From positions 806,001 through 870,000 of the forward strand of contig JALQBC010000014.1 of the NCBI GenBank assembly GCA_023375675.1: a stretch of DNA of 64,000 nucleotides, read 5' to 3'. Both the position numbers and the translations under genes were made by a program. Shown one piece after another: positions 45,074-53,636 of this stretch. The notes beneath the pieces are model-generated. The model worked only from the letters and a program-made list of their open reading frames with translations. It did no database searches and was not told the DNA's origin. Source of the stretch: Cytospora piceicola (lineage: Eukaryota; Ascomycota; Sordariomycetes; Diaporthales; Cytosporaceae). Position 1 is the stretch's first letter. Every line of letters starts with the position of its first letter.

Positions 45074-46870
45074 ATGCGTGGTACAAGAATAGTCTCTTAT
45101 CTCCTTGCCATTTTGGTAATTTGCAGTGTCCCATAGGGACAGGGGACCAACATTGGATCTACGCCAGGTATTATTGCATCTAGGATTAGATATTAAGAAG
45201 GACACCTCTATTACTTCTAGACTCGGAAAATCAGATTTCAATAGATGCTATTTTGCTATAAGAATAACTCCTAGCCCGTATTCCCTATCCTCGAGGTCCT
45301 CATGGCCAAGATCCTACCACCTGCCCAACCTTAGAACCCGACATCCAGCACCAAGTGCAACGCCTCAGCCCTAGGCAGTGGGCTTCGGAGAAGACAAGGT
45401 AATCACGAGCGATGACTAGAACACCTACTTCACCGGACTGTCCAAATCATAGTCAGCACAACAGTCACAGATAACACCAACCTGCCTGTTCCGTCCGTCT
45501 CAGGCTAAAGAGATCGCTGCTGCAGTCCTGCTGAGCCGCTTAGCTCAATGTCAGTTTATGGTGAAGAGTAGTGCTTATGCGGCCACCAAGGGTACGGAAA
45601 ATGTCGAAAATGGCTTGACGATCGACTTGGGTGTTTCAAGCCAGGTAGACCTTAACCCGTCTAGTGATACTGTCTTGGTTGGCACTAGGATTACTTAGTA
45701 TGATTTGTATTACTGCGCTTGAGCCGCACAGTCGTCCTAATGTCGGTGGAACAGTATTGTCTGTTAGTGTTAGAGGGTTGGTGCTCGGTGATATATATTC
45801 GTTCAAGTTTTGCTGCTTCTGTAAGTAATAGGTGATATTTCTTACCTTGACAACCTATACGGCCGGGTATGCGACCAGATCGCAGAGTATGAGGTAGTCA
45901 CTGCTGCCGGTGTCATTCTAGACGTGAATGAGACATCGTAACCGGACCTCTGCTGGGCTCTCCGCGGGGCAGGCAATAGTTCCGGCATAGTTACCCACCT
46001 CAAAGCCTATGCGTACCCTCAAGGTTAAATGTGGGGAGGCGACATAATGTCCCCCATCGTGGTGAACATGTTTGATCCAGAACATCGTGGCCTTCGGCAG
46101 GGGCAACAACGGCACTTTCGACGACCATAATGCCGCTAACATTATATCCTTCGCTTTTGATGCCACCAGCAGAGCTTGGCCGGCTCCAACGTCGCTTGAG
46201 CACGCCATCCCTCAGCAGAATGGCTCGCATCCTTTTGTGTCTGATGGTTCTTCCAGGTGCCATATGTCCTGGTCGATGGGACGGCAACCAAGTTCATGTC
46301 GGATATCACCCTTGATGTCGACATCTATTCCCCGAAAGGGCTCCGTAATACTTATTTACTTATTGGGTACTGACGTCTCATCTCGACAAGTACGTTATCC
46401 CCGCTATACTGAAAGTCCGGTAACATGAGGCCGATAGACTGGTCACTATTATCGGCCCGGGTACACAAGTGCCCGCGCTGGAATTCCAAGTGATCATCGA
46501 GCCGCAACTTGAGCACACGTGGCGCGCTGACGGCAACTCCCTCGGGATTGAGTATTCTGATCCACTGGTCTCGGCCCACTAGACCTATGTGTAGGATGAT
46601 GCTACCCTAGGGTACTAAAGACTCAACTCTTTTCGAGGGTTATCAGTACTGGACAGGACAAAGGCGGCTGGCGAGGTGCTGGGCTTCAATGATTGGTTCA
46701 TATACATGAACTATGGCAGTCTGTTCCAGGATCCTGTTCCAGGATATGGACATCAGAGTAACGAAAGATTTTTTGCAGTGTCGAAGCATTTTGATCCTCA
46801 TGGCGTATTCCAAAATTTGCAGCCCGGGGACTTCAAACTGGATAAGGGTCCTCCAGAAGCTGTTCCCTAG
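45074..46870 (+). pseudogene. Decayed secreted FAD-linked oxidoreductase gene (BBE-like)
   Basis: Remains of a berberine-bridge-type flavoprotein are spread over 1.8 kb on +. A signal-peptide-like start (MRGTRIVSYLLAILVIC) at 45074 is followed by a stop. At about 45390-45690 the FAD-binding N-part reads SAQQSQITPTCLFRPSQAKE, then TKGTENVENGLTIDLG, then LNPSSDTVLVGTRI. At about 45770-45805 VRGLVLGDIYSF resembles the usual GGLVLGGGYS. At 45895-46050 EYEVVTAAGVILDVNETS, a stop, PDLCWALRGAGNSSGIVTH follows, then a stop and MWGGD. The C-terminal end at 46676-46870 is well kept: LGFNDWFIYMNYGSLFQDP, then FDPHGVFQNLQPGDFKLDKG. Many stops and frame changes exclude function. Whether the part around 46100-46570 is one frame is unclear. 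Confidence 0.75.
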
Positions 46871-46949
46871 AGTTCAAGAGTATGGAGGCCCGCTTCAAAG
46901 TTTGAGATTCTATAAGTCTATCAAGTGATGATAATCGGCCTTTCCCGGT

Positions 46950-47993
46950 CTATAAAACTTTGCATGAGTCCCAGCTGCTAATGTTCCAACTCAGATGCCA
47001 CTCCGTCATCTTATCGAGCAGTACCTGGTCAATGTTTCTGTTTGATTTGATATATACCGTCTCATAAGGGTGCACATTGGAGCCGTAGTACTTATGATCG
47101 TAGAGGATATCCTCAAACTGCCCGTTCTTGCAGTAATCCTGGGGACTCGTGGCTGAGGCATACGCTGTCATCAATGCGTCCACCTCGTAGCCTTGTGACA
47201 GGATAAGCCTTGTCGATCCGATTTCAGTATGAACGGCCTGGTCCATAGTCTGATGGCAAAAGCTCAGTCCGACAGGTGTGTCTTTGGTTCCCCAGTGGTC
47301 GTCCGCGGGGACCGAGTAAGCGAGTTCCGGATCTAGGAGGATAGACATCCCTACTTCGTCCGTAGCCCATAACATCGATTGAAGATGCGGAGCCGGTTCG
47401 CAGTTGATTGTGGTGCCGACCATCTTGATCCTGTCCGTGAGCCTGCCCAGAAATATGTCGGTCCAACACGTCAGACTGTCATATACTGGCAGGAAAGGTC
47501 CCCGGATACTGGCGTTCATGGTGATGAAGCGCTTGTATCTCTTCCAGAGGTCATCTTGCCTGAGAACTTCGCCCATGCTGCCCAGGTCAAAACATGTGTT
47601 GCCCCTCTCTATCACGCGGATATTGCCGTGTGAGGTAGGAACCAGGTCTTTCGCATCAGTGGCACCGTTGAAGACAAAGATGAAGTCTGCTGCCCCATGG
47701 ATTCCCTTTGCGAGGAAATACTGCAGATTCTCTCGGGCTGTATTGGACTCGGCGTAGACATAGAGCACAAGTAACCTCTCTCGCTGAGCATCATTACCAT
47801 GGACGTTCAATTCATGTTTGAGCGGCTGGGAAAATTGTTAGCTCTTTACCTGAGGACGTCGAGGAAAGGGGACCGGTTGGGTGCATCTTACTATGTCCCA
47901 CTCCTTCACTCTCCAGAGCAACCATATACAGCTCGAGATACCAAATCCGAAGAGGAGGAACCTCCCAACGCAACCCAAAGGGAACAGGAGCAT
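46950..47993 (-). CDS. Type II membrane protein, glycosyltransferase-like, 325 aa
   Basis: Exons on the minus strand are 47993-47892 and 47825-46950, joined in phase with a GTAAGA donor, a GCTAAC branch point and a CCCAG acceptor. The first exon encodes an anchor: short N-terminus, hydrophobic segment at about residues 8-28, then WRVKEWD. The luminal part has a family pattern I have seen in fungal and algal proteins annotated as glycosyltransferase-like: VLYVYAESNTARENLQYFL, ADFIFVFNGA, ERGNTCFDLGSMGEVL, KRFITMNASIRGPFLPVY, CWTDIFLGRL, KMVGTTINC and QSMLWATDEVGM. The 'N.s.rGPf.p.y....W...f..l....klvG..i.c' pattern resembles rhamnan-synthesis-F or galactosyltransferase-type proteins. Activity is inferred. 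The downstream part starting at the TTG at 47810 is not the true start. Confidence 0.65.
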
Positions 47994-49098
47994 CCTTACG
48001 ACATCTGACTTGAAAAAGGACCTGAAGATATGAAAATCAAGATCGTGTCGAGGGAGATGAAGCCTGTGGGCTGCCGAAGAGTCGGGGCCGGGAATATGAT
48101 GAGTGGCATTCGTATTCTGAGGCTGAAATATACACAGTACAAAGGGGCCGCCCCCCGGAATCATTGGACTCCAAACGACGCGCGTATCAATCCTTGTGAA
48201 GTACAGCTCGGCCGGAAATACAACACCACGAGGGGTGCCCCTGTTAGTATCCACTCTTTCTGTGACGACGGTCGAACACCCGGACCCGGAGGGCGTTGGC
48301 AGCTTGGAACGCAGCAGACAACATTTGAACCCCGTCACTACTCTGTAGTGATTGCAGCAATATGCTGATCTACCGCCACAACAATGATCACCTCTAAGAT
48401 ACCCGTTGCGGATAGACAGGTAATGCCGACCAGCCATGCAGACAATCAGACGGGAACAGCCTTCCAGCTACGGAGTATGTACGTGCCTATTTGCTTCCAT
48501 AATCTGGTCTTCATACAAGGAAGTTCATTCACGTTGGGTCTACAACAAATAGAAGTGTGAAATGCTGATATCTCTATCGCTTTCTTGGTTCATCTTGCCT
48601 CCGTACTGTCAGCAAATAAAGCAACGCGTGCATACCCAGCACTAGGGTGTCCATTCTGCAGCTGTCTCATTATCGCAATCAAGTCAACCGACATATCCGC
48701 GCTGGCAAAGGTAGCGCCTCCTAAGACCAAGAGAGGAATACGATACATATGACCCCAGAACGGCTAGAGATATTTGGACGGGACTTCCTCAAGATGATGC
48801 CAGTGTGCCAGGGGACGGATACCAAAGACAGACTGGCAGGTTAAGACGCTGTGCGGGAAGTGGTTGAGGCTTACATGGCCCTGGATCTATAGCATCTGTC
48901 CAGGTATCATAAACTGAGGATCAGGGCACAATTTGTACCTGTTATTCCTGCCCTAAGTAAACTATAAACTAGTTCCAGTGGACGTCGAGACAAATCACAA
49001 GGATTGAACAGGATCCAACAGCCCGAGCTTATTAACGACGAGGAAAGACTTGCTACCACCATCTGGACTGATCGACAAGGACAGACCCAAGGGCTTGC
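47994..49098. other. Intergenic, no gene recognised
   Basis: About 1.1 kb. Frames at 48030-48368 (+) and 47838-48437 (-) are either overlaps of the first exon of the glycosyltransferase-like gene or have no family likeness. The region holds the promoter of that gene and the 3' flank of the DUF1907 gene. Confidence 0.45.
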
Positions 49099-50040
49099 CT
49101 AGTCGATCTTGTACAAAATTTCGGCAACATTGAGCCACCCTTCATACTCAACTGTATCCATCGTTTCATCCAGATCAAAGTGGTAGTGACCACCTCTCCG
49201 ATTGTCCGCAGCATTGTCGGCCCCAAAGCAATGGGTATGTTCCTTCCTGAGTCCGAGGTCTTTGTCGTCGCCGGAATGCAGGACGGTCAAGCAGACCATC
49301 GGTGCGTCCATGTCGAAGAACTTGAGCCATTGTTGTACCTCGTCCGGGTTCTTGAATGGTTTCTCAGGAAAGTCTGGCATCACATGCATCTTTAACTTGC
49401 CCGAGCGAACAACGAATACGCCACCCAAGCTGATGAGCCGGTCGCCGTAGACATCTGCAAGGCCCTTCTGAATAGCCTCCGTGAAGTTCAGTTTTCCTCT
49501 CCTGCCTTTCCCCTTGATGTGCAGCAACGGTCCGGTTTCTCCGTCACAACCAAACAGGTTACACATGAGCGCGCAACCTGTCGAGGTGCCAACTCCTTCG
49601 CATAATGCACTACCGTCGTCCAGAACCTTGGCATAGCGAGTGCAGTTTTTCAATTCCCCGGACGAGACAGAACCGAACGCAATATTTGGCATCAGCTCTG
49701 TGTTTAGTCCCAGGTCGTAGAACGGCCCAGCACCTGCTCCGATCAGGACACCACTCTTCATGTCCATGAGCTCAGAGATTTTAAGCAAGTCGTACTGCTT
49801 GTCCAAGTTGGGCGAGGGAAAGAGATTGGTCTGGCCGCCTATGTCTGCGACGCGTGGACTCCCAGAGAGGCCCGGGCCAGCGATGTGGAATGGGGGTTGG
49901 CGAAGGTCGGGTGGGACGGATATCGAAGCACTCGACGTACTGAAATTTGACTGAAGTCCATCGCGTACCGCGGCAGCCACCTCATCGAGTGGAGGAGGAT
50001 GAAGAAGTACTCTTTTAACAGACCAATAGCTCTCGGTCAT
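49099..50040 (-). CDS. PTD012/C11orf54-like ester hydrolase (DUF1907), 313 aa
   Basis: The frame encodes a full-length homologue of the human C11orf54 (PTD012) protein, a zinc-containing protein with ester hydrolase activity in vitro; its length (313) matches. Motifs are PFHIAGPGLSGSPRVADIGG (about 50-69), NLFPSPNLDKQYDL, MKSGVLIGAGAGPF, NTELMPN, CNLFGCDGETGPLL, YGDRLISLGGVFV and HVMPDFP. The zinc ligands are seen as H268 and H270 in EHTHCF and H285 in GGHYHFD. I start at 50040 (MTESYWSV), where the family begins; the frame stays open 117 bases upstream to 50157 but that part has no match. No signal peptide is visible. It sits alone in an accessory region between relics and the AT-rich island, yet looks intact. 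Confidence 0.88.
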   Translation of the reverse strand: MTESYWSVKRVLLHPPPLDEVAAAVRDGLQSNFSTSSASISVPPDLRQPPFHIAGPGLSGSPRVADIGGQTNLFPSPNLDKQYDLLKISELMDMKSGVLIGAGAGPFYDLGLNTELMPNIAFGSVSSGELKNCTRYAKVLDDGSALCEGVGTSTGCALMCNLFGCDGETGPLLHIKGKGRRGKLNFTEAIQKGLADVYGDRLISLGGVFVVRSGKLKMHVMPDFPEKPFKNPDEVQQWLKFFDMDAPMVCLTVLHSGDDKDLGLRKEHTHCFGADNAADNRRGGHYHFDLDETMDTVEYEGWLNVAEILYKID

Positions 50041-51097
50041 TGTCTTGACGGTACAACGGAGTGAGCTGACGGATTGGTTGCATTGATCTGCATTCAAAAT
50101 CGTGATACGTAGGCTTCTTAACTCTTCCCTGAAAGCGATGCGTTGAACATCTCTCACACTGGGAACTTTGGCCCCGAGGGTGACAAATACCCTAGGGTAG
50201 GCCCCCCCCCCGGCCCCGGCCCCCGCTCCTTGCCGCTAGGAACGTTGAACTTATCACCCGGGGATTTATTGTTGCACCTACCCGGGTCACAGGGATCGAA
50301 AATGCCATTTTCTAACGGTGTAAAACGGCTAGCTAGAAGGGACAGATCAGATCAGATCTGTTCTTCTTTACTAAAGCTTTTATGGGAAGAATATTACGGT
50401 CGGACCTAGAACGGTGGCGAGACTGACGTTTTACATGTAGTGTTACTGTCGATAAGTTACTTGTTAGCAAATCAGTATAGAAATAGTACCATCCTCTCAA
50501 AACGAAGGAGTATCAAAACTTACAGTTCAACCCCTGTAACCTTACAGTTGTGGTGTGTAATTGCATAACTCTGAAATCCGTTGGGAGCCCGTTGCGTGAT
50601 GGAGCCTGGTAGATACCTATGACACGCCCGGGCCTAACGTAGATCCTCAACGGTGTTGAAGGCGTTTCTGGGCTCTCACCCCCTACGTCAAGAATATGGT
50701 GAAAGACAACGTGCAGTAATTTGATATTCCAGCAGATTGCTGCAGTTTTGAGGCACGGGACAATCCTATATTAAAGAGAAGTGGGACTTTATACCCACCT
50801 GGGTAGCTCATCCAGGCCCATTCGGATTGCTATATAGCTTACAACCGACACAGCTCACCAATGAAGAATACATACCCGTGCATAGTATCTTTTACATTTG
50901 CTGTGTTATATGTGACTCCTACGTGCCAGTTTGTTTGGAGCTGTATCCCAGGAACGCCGTGCCAGTACCCTAGGGTAACGCAGCGACAATCCATCCCTTC
51001 GAAGGTCTCTCCTCGGCGCGTCACTGAATCCACCATTTGCCAACATTGCCCAATCGGTTGAACTAGAACAGGAGTATACCCATGAGCGGCACCCACA
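50041..51097. other. Intergenic between DUF1907 gene and SDR relic
   Basis: No gene recognised. There are two C-rich runs near 50201-50232. The frames at 50839-51159 (-) and 50906-51451 (-) are antisense to the SDR relic or have no family features. AT content begins to rise toward the right. Confidence 0.45.
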
Positions 51098-51420
51098 ATG
51101 GCTGGGTCTACCATGGAGTCTCGAATTGTCCTTATAACAGGCTGCTCGGATGGCGGCATGGGCGCAGCTCTTGCAGAGGCCTTTCACAAAGCCGGTCTCA
51201 CTGTCTATGCCACAGCGCGGAATCCCTTGAAGATGAAGACTTGCATCTCTGGGGATCGCAACTTTGCAGCTCGACGTCGAGTCGGAGAGCTCTATAGCTG
51301 CTTGTGTGGGGCAGGTCCCAGAACTCGATATTTTGGTCAACAACGCAGGCCAGAACTTCCTCATGCCTGTGTCCGATGTCAGCATTACTGAGGCTAAGAA
51401 AATGCCTTCTGTTAGGAAGG
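51098..51420 (+). pseudogene. Truncated, frameshifted short-chain dehydrogenase gene
   Basis: The start of a classical SDR is readable. From the ATG at 51113 (or the in-frame 51098) it gives MESRIVLITGCSDGGMGAAL with the NAD(P)-binding TGxxxGMG motif, then HKAGLTVYATARNPLKMK. Just after that the frame breaks near 51237, and the other frame continues LASLGIATLQLDVESESS, then VPELDILVNNAGQNF with the NNAG motif, then SDVSITEAKKM. The pattern resembles the fungal 1-acyl-DHAP reductase-like (AYR1-type) SDRs. The sequence is lost after about 51404, exactly where the palindromic CCTTCTGTTAGGAAGG begins. The catalytic YxxxK part is absent. It ends at the edge of the AT-rich island, so an insertion or rearrangement removed the rest. 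Confidence 0.8.
51405..51420. repeat. 16-bp palindromic element, left copy
   Basis: CCTTCTGTTAGGAAGG is an inverted repeat with a five-base stem. It sits right at the point where the SDR reading frame loses its family match. A near-identical copy lies at 51494-51509. Confidence 0.8.
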
Positions 51421-51493
51421 TTAATGTTTGTTTTATAAGGCGGGCGAGCATATAGAAACTGGGGAACGGCGGTAGGACCGCCTGCCGAGAAGG

Positions 51494-51509
51494 CCTTCCG
51501 TTAGGAAGG
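51494..51509. repeat. 16-bp palindromic element, right copy
   Basis: CCTTCCGTTAGGAAGG, one base different from the left copy, has a perfect six-base stem around GTTA. The two copies bracket 73 bases of GC-rich sequence with no recognisable function. Confidence 0.8.
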
Positions 51510-51557
51510 ATCGGAATCTTAATAGCTACTTAGGTAGATACGCCGCTTAGGCAGATA

Positions 51558-51639
51558 CGCCGCTTAGGCTACTCCAGATCCGATAGAGTAACGCCCTTCG
51601 GGCGTTACTCTATCGTCTCCTCCGCAGCCTTAAGCGGCG
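51558..51639. repeat. Long inverted repeat at the edge of the AT-rich island
   Basis: The core at 51581-51615 is a perfect 16-base stem (arms CGATAGAGTAACGCCC and its reverse complement) around TTC. Outside it, after about ten unpaired bases on each side, CGCCGCTTAGGCT (51558-51570) pairs with AGCCTTAAGCGGCG (51626-51639) with a mismatch or bulge. On the left, a 17-base unit ending CGCCGCTTAGGC is duplicated (about 51537-51570). It could be a terminal structure of a mobile element or a cruciform-forming site. Confidence 0.85.
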
Positions 51640-51756
51640 AAATAATTAATTAATTAACTAACTTATTATTAATTATATTTATTCACTTACTTACTTACTT
51701 ACTTACTAATTTAATAACTTACTAACTTATATACTTATTAACTTACTTACTTATTA

Positions 51757-51805
<49 letters not shown>

Positions 51806-51884
51806 TTTAATAACTAAGTAAGTAACTTATTAGCTACTTTAATAGCTAACTTATTAGCTAACTTATTAATTAACCTATTAGTTA

Positions 51885-51917
<33 letters not shown>

Positions 51918-52095
51918 ATAACTAACTAGCTACCTTACTAGCTACTTTATTAGCTATCTTATTAGCTAATATATTAGCTAACCTACTTACTTACCTACTT
52001 ACCTACTTACCTACTTACCTACTTACTTACTTATCTACTTACTTACTTACCTACTTATATACTTACTTCTTTACTTACTTATTTACTTAGTTATT
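51640..52095. repeat. TTAC/CTTA tetranucleotide tract with TTAATTAA-type AT sequence
   Basis: Long interrupted runs of ACTT (read as TTAC or CTTA) fill this stretch, mixed with ACCT, TAGCT and TTAAT units. The longest run lies near 51755-51803. It marks the sharp step from ordinary GC-rich DNA to the AT-rich island. Confidence 0.85.
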
Positions 52096-53475
52096 ACCTA
52101 ATATCACGATATACTAGAATAATAAAGGCAAAGTGTTATAACCTAGGGTTAGGTTACTAGAGGGTTATACGGTTAAGAGTTATATATAGCTTAAGTAAGG
52201 CTAGTATATCAGAATAGACGGAATCTCTATAAAGGAGTTCCGGCTAACTAAAGTAACCTGTTAAGGTTAAGGTTATAAAAAAAGGGTAACTCGAAGGACT
52301 TAAAAACTAACTCTTCGAGTTTTATATTAAAACTTAAAAAACTTAATAATAAGATTATCAAGCTATACTAAAGAGACAGGTATATAAAATAGTTATTACT
52401 ATTACTTAAATATCTTTCTTAGTTACTCTTTAGTTATTAATCTAAATATTATTCTTATAATAGGTTTTACTACCTTTTAATTATTATAAAAAATAAAGCT
52501 TAGAATATTATTTATCTCTTATATACACATTCTACTAATAATATAAACCTTACCGGTTACGACAGGTATCCTTATAAAGGTTATACTGTAATTATTATAT
52601 AAAGCTATAATTCTAATATAGATATAAGCATTTTAGCTAAAGAAATAAAAGGAAGGAGGCTAAACGTAGCATCTCCCTTCGAAAGGTTTAAATCTAAAAG
52701 GTAACGGCGAGGCTAGGTAGGTTACTTAGTTTATACGTAAGCGCTAGATTAAGTGACCTCTAGCCTTACGCCGTTCTGTTATATTACCCCCCTTATAAAA
52801 AAAATAAGCGGTAAGTAAGTTAAACTGTTAGCTTTTAAAGTATAACTGTTTTCTAAGCAGAGGTAAGGTACTCTCGGAATAAACTACTACGCTAAAGGCT
52901 TATAATCCTTAACAACAGGGTATCTTTATAGTTATATCAACTAATTATTAAGTAGCCTTATATAGTTCTTTATCTTATAAATAATATACTTTTATATATC
53001 GCCGGTACTTTTAATAACGTCGCTTTCTTTATCGCTTTATATATTCTTTTTCGTCTTTTTAATAGCTTATTATCGTCGATATAGTCGTTATTAACGATAC
53101 CCGATCTATAAGCCGCGTTTTAGTCGTTTAAACGCTTTAAAGAACCTTTATACTTAAAGTATTAGTTATAAAACTCTTTTAACTTTATAAGTACGTTTTT
53201 AAAATTAACTATATTATAGTATTTTAAGTTAAGGTTTGAATTATATTACTAGACTTAATATTAAAGTCTATTATAACGTACTTATAAAGATAGTACTTTA
53301 TTTACTTTTTATTTATCGGCTTTATTTACTTTATTTATTAGCGGTTACTTATATTCTTAACTTAATAACAGGTTATTAAGGTAAAGATAAAAACGATTAA
53401 TATAAAATATATTCGATATTCGCTATAAACTAAGAACTTTTAGTTTATATAAGTAACCCTTTATAATACAGATAC
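52096..53475. other. AT-rich, RIP-type sequence left of the LTR element
   Basis: No open frame of useful size remains on either strand. CpA and TpG are very rare and CpG survives, as in the LTR element that follows. GC-richer islets at about 52660-52800 (ending near a CCCCCC run at 52786-52791) may be an older LTR or other repeat, but I cannot identify it. The last five bases, GATAC at 53471-53475, could be the target-site duplication of the neighbouring element. Confidence 0.55.
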
Positions 53476-53636
53476 TATTACACACCTACCGGTAGGTTCG
53501 TAGCGAACCTACCTGTAAACGTACCTACGAATTCACTGTATATTTACCGGTAATTCGGATAGTTAAATATACGGTAATTATATAATAAACTTAAGGTAAG
53601 TTTACAGTAGGTTTATAAGTCTATATATAGTTTATA
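53476..53636 (+). repeat. 5' LTR, part alignable with the 3' LTR
   Basis: The LTR start reads TATTACACACC; the usual TG would have become TA by RIP. Near the start is a 10-base inverted repeat, GGTAGGTTCG and its complement around TAG (about 53491-53513). The LTR continues past 53636, but its right border cannot be set because the 3' copy leaves the window. Confidence 0.85.

Noticed and set aside
51640..52095. Telomere or subtelomeric end at the TTAC tract
   Set aside because: The repeat unit is not telomeric and the sequence goes on for 12 kb with an LTR element.
53491..53513. The inverted repeat GGTAGGTTCG...CGAACCTACC as a separate DNA transposon end
   Set aside because: It lies inside a direct repeat that is found again 10364 bases downstream, so it is part of the LTR.
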